Below are positions 1-5,840 of a stretch of 6,986 bases of DNA, piece after piece (position 1 is the first letter of the stretch; each line of letters begins with the position of its first letter). Below the pieces are notes generated by a model. It saw only the letters and a list, made by a program, of their open reading frames with translations, did no database searches and had not been told where the DNA came from. The stretch comes from Pseudomonadota bacterium (GTDB lineage Bacteria > Myxococcota > UBA9042 > PHBI01), in the NCBI GenBank assembly GCA_005788935.1, contig SYAK01000025.1:1-6986 (forward strand), given 5' to 3'. The position numbers and the translations under genes were made by a program.

Positions 1-65
1 ACCACGACGACGACATCCGGGACAAGGGTGGCATGGGCGGCGGCATCGGCCGCGGGATTCGCTGA
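1..65 (+). CDS. 3' end of an upstream gene (partial, unidentified)
   Basis: Reading from base 3, the frame gives about 20 residues ending DKGGMGGGIGRGIR and a TGA at 63-65. Third positions in these codons are almost all G or C, as in the clear genes of this window. The frame used by the next gene is less GC3-biased over the same bases. This suggests that the upstream gene ends here and the next one starts just after it. The tail is charged and then glycine-rich, with no recognisable domain. Because MotB-type genes usually follow a MotA-type partner, a MotA-like proton channel subunit is a reasonable guess, but nothing in these residues proves it. The call rests on codon bias and gene spacing only. 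Confidence 0.5.
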   Translation, partial: HDDDIRDKGGMGGGIGRGIR

Positions 66-66
66 C

Positions 67-1302
67 GTGGCCTCGCCCCCTCCGATGCCCGGCGGCGGCT
101 CCGACGCCCCGCCGCCAGCGCCACCTCCCGACACGGGGGCGGGTGCCCGCGCCGAGTCTCGTGGAGACAGCCCGCGGACGTGGCGTGGCAAGGACCGCCC
201 CGGCGGCAACCGCCCGGCACGCCCGACGCTGTCCGCCATCCCGGCCGCAGCGCTCGCCCCCGAGAGCCCGGCCGACCGCGCCACTCGGGAAGCCCGGGCC
301 CAGGCCCTGCGCGCCGAATCCCGAGTCCTCGAACGCCCGCAGCGCGCCCCCGACGAGCCCGCCGAGTCACGCCTCGTCCTGAGTCCCGAGGGCCTCGCCG
401 CAGAACCCGCGGCCTCACGCGTCCTCGCCCGACCCGAGAGCGGGCTCGCGGCCTCCGACTCGCCGCGCACGCTCCCGCCACGCATCGTCCGCCCAGGAGG
501 CGCACCCGAGAAGCCCGGCAATACGCCGAGGACCCGCAGCAAACCACGAGCTGGAAAGCCCGCGGCAGACAGCGACGGCCCGAGCCCCGAGGCGCTCGCG
601 GTCCAGATGCGCATTCAGGCGGTCGGCGAGAAGAAGAAGGGCGTCGCCCTCGAGCCGGCCCCTCCGGAAGAGGGCGACGAGTGGGCCGTCTCGTTCGTCG
701 ACGTCTTCACGCTGCTGCTGACGCTGTTCATCGCGCTGATGGCGCGCATGCAGTTGAAGACCGACGCCATCGACCCCGAGGGCGTGGCGAAGACCGAGGC
801 CGCGCTCGTCGCCGCCGAGAAGAAGGTCGCCGTCGCCGAAAAGGAAATCGTCAAGCTGAAGAAGCAGGTCGACCTGAGCCCGCCCCCCTTCAAGTTTCCA
901 GTAGGACACCTCGGCAATGACGTACAGGTCACCCACGTCGAGGGCGGCGTCCAGCTCGCCATCTCCGACAAGATCCTCTTCGCGCCAGGCAGCGCCAAGC
1001 TCAAGCCCGAGGGGGCCGTGGTCCTCGACTCGCTGCTGAGGCTCCTGATGTCCGGTCGCTTTCCGGTCACCGTCGAGGGGCACACCGACAACATGCCGAT
1101 CGCCACGCTGCAGTATCCGTCAAACTGGGAGCTCTCGGCCGCCCGCGCATCGTCGGTCGTGCGTCACCTTATCAGCCAGAGCATCGACGACCGTCGCCTG
1201 AAGGCAGTCGGTTATGCGGACACCAAGCCTGTGGCCGGCAACGACTCCGTCGAGGGGCGTTCGAAGAACCGGCGCGTGTCGCTGCTGCTGACACAGGAAT
1301 AG
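67..1302 (+). CDS. MotB/OmpA-family protein with long Pro/Ala-rich N-terminal extension
   Basis: This is a stator-type inner-membrane protein of about 411 residues, counted from GTG at 67. Residues 1 to about 205 are low-complexity Pro/Ala/Arg/Glu sequence with tandem 16-residue repeats. A single membrane segment follows at about 206-227 (VSFVDVFTLLLTLFIALM), and its Asp212 matches the proton-carrying Asp of MotB. Next come a charged, probably coiled-coil stretch (about 238-268) and an OmpA-like peptidoglycan-binding domain (about 292-411) with GHTD (338-341), NWELSAARA (353-361) and NRRV near the end. In MotB the N-terminus is cytoplasmic and the OmpA domain periplasmic, anchoring a proton channel made with a MotA-type partner. 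Typical MotB has only a short N-terminal tail. The start is uncertain: the frame is open to base 1, with GTG at 28 and ATG at 85 as alternatives. GTG 67 is preferred because it follows the upstream stop by one base and has a weak GGGA at 54-57. Whether it powers a flagellum, gliding or another machine cannot be told. Confidence 0.85.
   Translation: MASPPPMPGGGSDAPPPAPPPDTGAGARAESRGDSPRTWRGKDRPGGNRPARPTLSAIPAAALAPESPADRATREARAQALRAESRVLERPQRAPDEPAESRLVLSPEGLAAEPAASRVLARPESGLAASDSPRTLPPRIVRPGGAPEKPGNTPRTRSKPRAGKPAADSDGPSPEALAVQMRIQAVGEKKKGVALEPAPPEEGDEWAVSFVDVFTLLLTLFIALMARMQLKTDAIDPEGVAKTEAALVAAEKKVAVAEKEIVKLKKQVDLSPPPFKFPVGHLGNDVQVTHVEGGVQLAISDKILFAPGSAKLKPEGAVVLDSLLRLLMSGRFPVTVEGHTDNMPIATLQYPSNWELSAARASSVVRHLISQSIDDRRLKAVGYADTKPVAGNDSVEGRSKNRRVSLLLTQE
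313..456 (+). repeat. Three tandem 48-bp (16-residue) degenerate coding repeats
   Basis: Within the low-complexity part of the MotB-like gene, bases 313-360, 361-408 and 409-456 encode three consecutive 16-residue units: AESRVLERPQRAPDEP, AESRLVLSPEGLAAEP and AASRVLARPESGLAAS. The Ser-Arg pair and the central Pro recur at exactly 16-residue spacing. The units are diverged at DNA level, so this is an old, selected or drifting repeat rather than a fresh slippage product. Related fragments such as RAESRGDSPRT upstream and SDSPRTLP just downstream suggest that the extension grew by duplication. Confidence 0.7.
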
Positions 1303-1357
1303 CGTCGTTTCGCTGGCTCCAGCCCGCTCGTGGGCGTAGGCTCGGGGTTCCCGCTCC

Positions 1358-1363
1358 GAAGGA
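1358..1363 (+). promoter_or_regulatory. Ribosome binding site of the deiminase lipoprotein gene
   Basis: GAAGGA lies 7 bases before ATG 1371, a good Shine-Dalgarno match at normal spacing. It supports this start, which also gives an intact lipoprotein signal peptide. No convincing -35/-10 promoter is seen in the 68 bases after the MotB-like gene, so readthrough from upstream is possible. Confidence 0.65.
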
Positions 1364-1370
1364 CCCGCCG

Positions 1371-3605
1371 ATGCGCCTCTCCCGCCACCTCCTCGTTGCC
1401 GCTCTCGGCGCCTCCGCCCCACTGGTCGCCGCGTGTGATGCGGTCCCGGAGCCAGCGACCCCGCCAGCCTTCGAGCGCCCCTCGGCCGCGCCCTCCGCCC
1501 CGGAGCTGCCGCTCGCCGCTGACCTCGTCACACCTCCGACGGTGGCCGATCTCGACGTCTTTGTGCCTGATCCGGCCATCCTGCACGCCTTCCGCCACCC
1601 AGCCCCCGGCCTTGTCGGAAAGAGCGTCCACAGCGACCGCATGGCGGCCCTCGAGAACTACGCCGTCACCGCGCCGCCCGCCAACATCGCGACGATCCGG
1701 CCGATGACCGAGTGGGAGCCGATGCGCGCCATCAGCCTCGCCTTCCCAGCCGACTTCCTGAACGACGAGAACGCCACCGCCACCGTGGTCGAGATCGTCC
1801 GCGCCTCCCACCCAGCGGGCGAGGTCTGGGTGGCCGTCAACACGGCGGGCGCCGAGAGTGGCCTCAAGCGGCGACTCAAGGCCGCGGGTGTGGACGAGGC
1901 GCTCTTTGGCAGCCGGATTCGTTTCCACCGCATGGCCTTCGAGTCGATCTGGCTCATCGACTTCTCCCCGCTGCCGCTCATCGACAGCGTGACCAACACG
2001 TTCGCCTTTGCCGATTTTCGCTACTACTTCGACCGCCCGCTCGATGACGGCATCCCGACTGCCCTCGGGCGCGACCTCGCGACCGGCTTCGGCGCCGAGG
2101 GCCCGGCCACGACCTACCGGATGCCGCTCGACACCGAGGGCGGGACGTTTCAGGCGAGCAGCGACGGCGTCTGCTTCACCAGCTCGCGCCAGCTCTTCAA
2201 CATGAGCTGCCTCGACCGCGCCGGGCGCGGCTGCGACGAATCCATCCTGCGCCTCGACCTGACCGCGATGCAGCAGCAGAAGTACGCCGTCGCCATGCGC
2301 GAGACCCTGGCAGCCTACACCGGCTGCAAGGACCTCGTCATCACCCACAGCGTGACCGACGACGGCACCGGGCACCTCGACATGTACTTCAAGCTGCTCG
2401 ACGACGCCCGCATCCTTCTCGGCGAGTACCGGGCCCCGTTCGCCAACCAGTTCCAGCGCCAGAACGCCGACCTCCTCGACGAGAACGCGGCCTTTCTCGA
2501 GAGCTACGTCCGCCCGAACGGCGAAGGCTACACGGTCGAGCGCCTCGTCATGCCCGGCCATCGCACGATGCAGGGCCTCGGCCAGGTCCCGTTCACGTTC
2601 ATCAACTCGACCTTCTTCAACGGGGTGAACCTGTGGCCGATGAGCGACCACGCCCCGTGGGCGGCCGCTCGCGAGGAGGCGCAGGCCACGTGGGAGCGCG
2701 TCCTGCCCGACATGACGCACGTCGCCATCGACGCGACCAATCTCTCGTTTTACTCCGGCGCAATCCATTGCATCACGCGCACCATCCCGGACCTCCCGCC
2801 AGGCCTCTGGATCGCCGACGGCACGTGCACGGGCGGCAGCTGTGTCGCCCCCGAGGGTGGCCGCGAAGGCGCCTGCGAGGGCGAGGGCACGTCGACCTGC
2901 TTTGGCCCGGCCTGGCTCTGCAGTTGCAACGACTGCGAGAACGACGGCTGCGCGGACCCCTGCGAGGGTGTCGGCTACGAGGGCTGCTGCGACGCGGGCG
3001 ACGTCGTCTCATGCGAGAACGGACAGCTCGTGAAGTACGACTGCCAGAACACCGGCTGCGGCTGGAACGGGCGCGGCGGCTATTACGACTGCGACACCGC
3101 GGGCGCCGAGCCGAGCGGCACCTTCCCCATCACCTGCGGCGGCAGCGAGCCCGCCTGCGACGGCCGGACATGCGGGGACGACGGCTGCGGCGGATCGTGC
3201 GGCGCGTGCGCGGATGGCGTCGGCTGCGTGGCCGGCACCTGCCGCGAGGACTGCTCGGACTGCACCCCCGGCGAGATTGGCTGTGACGGGACCGTCGCCT
3301 GGCTCTGCAACGAGCCCGAGGCCGGCTGCAAGACGACGACGCGCATCGACTGCGCCGACCGCGGCCTGACCTGTGCCGCTGGCGACTGCGTGCCAGGCGA
3401 GCCAGGCCCTGACGCGACGCCCGAGGCCGACGCTGACGCTGACGCGGCCCCGGCCGAGGTGGACGCCGCGACCGGGGGTGGCGCCGAGGTGGACGGCGTG
3501 ACCCGGACCGGCGGCGCGGGTGGATGTGCCAGCGGCGGTGCGACCGGCCTGCTCCTCGGCCTGTCTGGCCTGCTCGCAGCCGCCAGCGCGCGCCGTCGAG
3601 CCTGA
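1371..3605 (+). CDS. Surface lipoprotein with agmatine/peptidylarginine deiminase domain, Cys-rich modules and MYXO-CTERM-like tail
   Basis: The 744-residue precursor begins with a signal peptide ending in lipobox LVAAC (Cys22), so it should be exported and lipidated. A Pro/Ala linker follows. A PAD_porph-type guanidine-modifying domain occupies about 113-478, opening with TEWEPMRAISLAFP. It has Asp197 in SIWLIDFSPLPL, EGGTF at 256-260, the catalytic His335-x-Asp337 in GTGHLDMYF, and catalytic Cys467 in GAIHCITRTIP. The family hydrolyses guanidines (agmatine or protein arginine) to ureido groups plus ammonia. The segment FRYYFDRPLDDGIP (216-229) looks more like peptidylarginine deiminases than agmatine deiminases. 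The usual Trp-x-Arg-Asp becomes Trp-Leu-Ile-Asp, so the substrate is uncertain. Residues 486-673 hold 31 cysteines in modules including CGDDGCGGSCG. An acidic Ala/Asp linker and GGC (Cys719), a hydrophobic stretch and Arg741-743 then resemble a MYXO-CTERM sorting signal. Fold and catalysis are well supported; citrullination of proteins is inference. Confidence 0.88.
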   Translation: MRLSRHLLVAALGASAPLVAACDAVPEPATPPAFERPSAAPSAPELPLAADLVTPPTVADLDVFVPDPAILHAFRHPAPGLVGKSVHSDRMAALENYAVTAPPANIATIRPMTEWEPMRAISLAFPADFLNDENATATVVEIVRASHPAGEVWVAVNTAGAESGLKRRLKAAGVDEALFGSRIRFHRMAFESIWLIDFSPLPLIDSVTNTFAFADFRYYFDRPLDDGIPTALGRDLATGFGAEGPATTYRMPLDTEGGTFQASSDGVCFTSSRQLFNMSCLDRAGRGCDESILRLDLTAMQQQKYAVAMRETLAAYTGCKDLVITHSVTDDGTGHLDMYFKLLDDARILLGEYRAPFANQFQRQNADLLDENAAFLESYVRPNGEGYTVERLVMPGHRTMQGLGQVPFTFINSTFFNGVNLWPMSDHAPWAAAREEAQATWERVLPDMTHVAIDATNLSFYSGAIHCITRTIPDLPPGLWIADGTCTGGSCVAPEGGREGACEGEGTSTCFGPAWLCSCNDCENDGCADPCEGVGYEGCCDAGDVVSCENGQLVKYDCQNTGCGWNGRGGYYDCDTAGAEPSGTFPITCGGSEPACDGRTCGDDGCGGSCGACADGVGCVAGTCREDCSDCTPGEIGCDGTVAWLCNEPEAGCKTTTRIDCADRGLTCAAGDCVPGEPGPDATPEADADADAAPAEVDAATGGGAEVDGVTRTGGAGGCASGGATGLLLGLSGLLAAASARRRA

Positions 3606-3676
3606 GGCGCGCCGTCGGGGCTGCCGCGACCCGGCGACCCGCGTGGCCTTCATGCAAGGGCCCGCGCAGGGCCTGT
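3606..3676. other. Convergent intergenic spacer
   Basis: These 71 bases separate the converging stop codons of the deiminase lipoprotein and the metallo-hydrolase. They contain a short hairpin (listed separately) near the hydrolase stop and no gene. An 11-base direct repeat GCGCGCCGTCG occurs at 3588-3598 and 3607-3617, flanking the deiminase stop codon. It is probably compositional. Confidence 0.5.
3658..3674. terminator. Possible bidirectional terminator hairpin (weak)
   Basis: GGGCCC (3658-3663) can pair with GGGCCT (3669-3674) around a 5-base loop, giving a 6-bp GC-rich stem with one G-U end pair. It sits between two convergent stops, the expected place for a shared terminator. No T-run follows on either strand, so it is not a classical intrinsic terminator, and short stems are common in DNA this rich in GC. 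Confidence 0.25.
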
Positions 3677-4468
3677 TCAGACGTCGAAGGCGAGCCCGTC
3701 GTCCGCGAAGGTCACCTCGACGCCAGTCGGGATGTCGCAGCGAAGCTCGTCGGCGCGCGCCCGGACCTCACGGTCGAGGTGGGACAGCACGACCCGCGGG
3801 ACGCGGGCCACCTCGAGCAGCTCGGCGAAGAGGCGCCGCCAGTCGAGCCACGTGATGTGCCGCCCGCACGGCGGCGCGAGCCCCGAACACTCGGCGACCA
3901 GCAGATCCGCTCCCGTGGCGGCCGCCCGCAGGCCGTCGCAAGGCTCGGTGTCGCCCGAGAACGCGAGCACCCGCGTGGCGCCCCCGGGACGCTCGGCGGC
4001 GACCCTGAAACACAGCGGGAAGTCCGGCGGTTCCATGTGGGACGCGGCGAAGGCCTCGACCCGAAGCCCCTCCAACAGGCAAGACTCGCCAGCCCCCAGC
4101 TCGTGGATGCGCAGCTCGAAAGGACGCGGCCGCTCCCAGATGTCGGGGTAGAGCGCGCTGAACAGGCGCCCGAGCCGCTCTGTCAGCCCGACAGGCCCGA
4201 TGAGCGTGAGCGGGGCCGTGCGGCGGTCCGAGTACATGCCGTCGAGCAGCAGGAACGGCAGCCCGCCGAAGTGGTCGCCGTGGAGATGCGTGATGAGCAC
4301 CGCGTCGAGCGCCGTCGCGCGCATCCCGGCCCGGTGCAGCGCGAGCAGCGAGGTCGCGCCGAAGTCCACGGCGACCGTCGGCAGACCCTCACCGTCGACG
4401 AGGTAGGATGCGTGGCAGCGCCCCGCGCTGTTGAAGGCGTCCGAAGAGCCCAGAATGGTCAGCTTCAT
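3677..4468 (-). CDS. MBL-fold metallo-hydrolase, RNase Z-like
   Basis: This is a 263-residue cytoplasmic protein with no signal peptide. It starts MKLTILGSSDAF, the typical first strand of the RNase Z/ElaC-like metallo-beta-lactamase group, which decides ATG 4468 over longer in-frame versions that would overlap gcvT. Zinc-binding motifs are in order: THLHGDHFGG (His61, His63, Asp65, His66), His144 in AASH, SGDTEP with Asp173, and His230 in VVLSHLDREV. Both metal sites therefore look complete and the enzyme should be an active hydrolase. RNase Z matures tRNA 3' ends, and relatives include phosphodiesterases of other substrates. The long exosite arm of true RNase Z is not evident, and the usual Glu-Ala after the GDT strand is Glu-Cys-Ser here, so tRNA processing should not be assumed. 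It lies 49 bases after gcvT on the same strand, probably co-transcribed. Confidence 0.85.
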   Translation of the reverse strand: MKLTILGSSDAFNSAGRCHASYLVDGEGLPTVAVDFGATSLLALHRAGMRATALDAVLITHLHGDHFGGLPFLLLDGMYSDRRTAPLTLIGPVGLTERLGRLFSALYPDIWERPRPFELRIHELGAGESCLLEGLRVEAFAASHMEPPDFPLCFRVAAERPGGATRVLAFSGDTEPCDGLRAAATGADLLVAECSGLAPPCGRHITWLDWRRLFAELLEVARVPRVVLSHLDREVRARADELRCDIPTGVEVTFADDGLAFDV

Positions 4469-4503
4469 GGCGCGAGGATACCACCGCGGCCCGCCTCGCG
4501 CCA
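4468..4503 (-). promoter_or_regulatory. Perfect 10-bp inverted repeat abutting the hydrolase start codon
   Basis: TGGCGCGAGG (4468-4477) and CCTCGCGCCA (4494-4503) are exact reverse complements separated by 16 bases. In the - strand transcript the hairpin would end on the A of the hydrolase ATG. The only Shine-Dalgarno-like run, GGTGGT, would lie in its loop (4480-4485). There is no following U-tract, so an intrinsic terminator is unlikely. A translation-modulating or RNA-processing structure between the two cistrons is possible. Confidence 0.45.
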
Positions 4504-4517
4504 GCCCGTCCCGTGCC

Positions 4518-5630
<1,113 letters not shown>

Positions 5631-5637
5631 GGTCCCG

Positions 5638-5643
5638 CCCCCT
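5638..5643 (-). promoter_or_regulatory. Ribosome binding site of gcvT
   Basis: On the - strand AGGGGG stands 7 bases before ATG 5630. It is a strong Shine-Dalgarno match that fixes the start at the residue where GcvT similarity begins. Confidence 0.7.
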
Positions 5644-5726
5644 GTCGCTTGCATATCCGCGGACGTGCGCCGAACCGCGCCAGCCGCCACGCCGGTTTAG
5701 GCGAGCCTCCGCCCCGAGCGCAAGTG

Positions 5727-5745
5727 CCGACTTCGCATGCGTCGG
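5727..5745. promoter_or_regulatory. Possible operator: CCGAC-N9-GTCGG inverted repeat
   Basis: Two exact 5-base arms flank a 9-base centre that nearly contains the 8-base palindrome CGCATGCG (5734-5741). The position in the middle of a divergent spacer suits a regulator binding site. In sequence this rich in GC such short arms can arise by chance, so this is only a candidate. Confidence 0.2.
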
Positions 5746-5826
5746 CCCCCGCCCGTCACGCCGATTTCTCCGACGTGGCTCTTGACTCGGAGCAGCCGCC
5801 ACAGGCAGCTTGCCGCGCCCCCAATC

Positions 5827-5831
5827 CAAGG
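5827..5831 (+). promoter_or_regulatory. Ribosome binding site of the lamin-tail lipoprotein gene
   Basis: CAAGG ends 9 bases before ATG 5841. It is a modest Shine-Dalgarno match at slightly long but acceptable spacing, and the start it marks opens directly into a lipoprotein signal peptide. Confidence 0.45.
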
Positions 5832-5840
5832 CGCCCCACC

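Larger units (their letters stand above)
5631..5840. other. Divergent promoter region between gcvT and the lamin-tail lipoprotein
   Basis: These 210 bases must hold the promoters of both divergent genes. On the + strand TTGACT at 5782-5787 could be a -35 element, but no acceptable -10 follows at 16-18 bases. On the gcvT side no clear sigma-70 pair is visible. Two small inverted repeats stand out. CCGAC-N9-GTCGG (5727-5731/5741-5745) is centred on the palindrome CGCATGCG. CTCCGA-N13-TCGGAG (5768-5773/5787-5792) overlaps the putative -35. I see no glycine riboswitch signature and no small gene. Confidence 0.45.

Noticed and set aside
67..1302. MotB/OmpA protein as ZorB of a Zorya anti-phage system
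   Set aside because: ZorB has a similar architecture, but the next genes are not ZorC/ZorD or helicase-like. No ZorA is visible, and the long N-terminal extension is not a known ZorB trait.
1322..1335. Hairpin GCCCG-CTCG-TGGGC after the MotB-like gene as a terminator
   Set aside because: The stem is only five pairs including a G-U, and no U-tract follows. It is expected by chance at this GC content.
1212..2768. A 518-codon open frame on the - strand opposite the deiminase gene
   Set aside because: It is antisense to a gene with clear catalytic motifs. Its translation has no recognisable domain, and long antisense frames are expected in DNA with extreme GC3 bias.
3588..3617. Direct repeat GCGCGCCGTCG on either side of the deiminase stop codon as an attachment site
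   Set aside because: It is only 11 bases of simple GC-rich sequence, with no integrase or foreign segment nearby.
5631..5840. Glycine riboswitch upstream of gcvT
   Set aside because: Glycine aptamers often precede gcvT, but I could not find the conserved purine-rich core segments or a paired tandem arrangement in the - strand leader.
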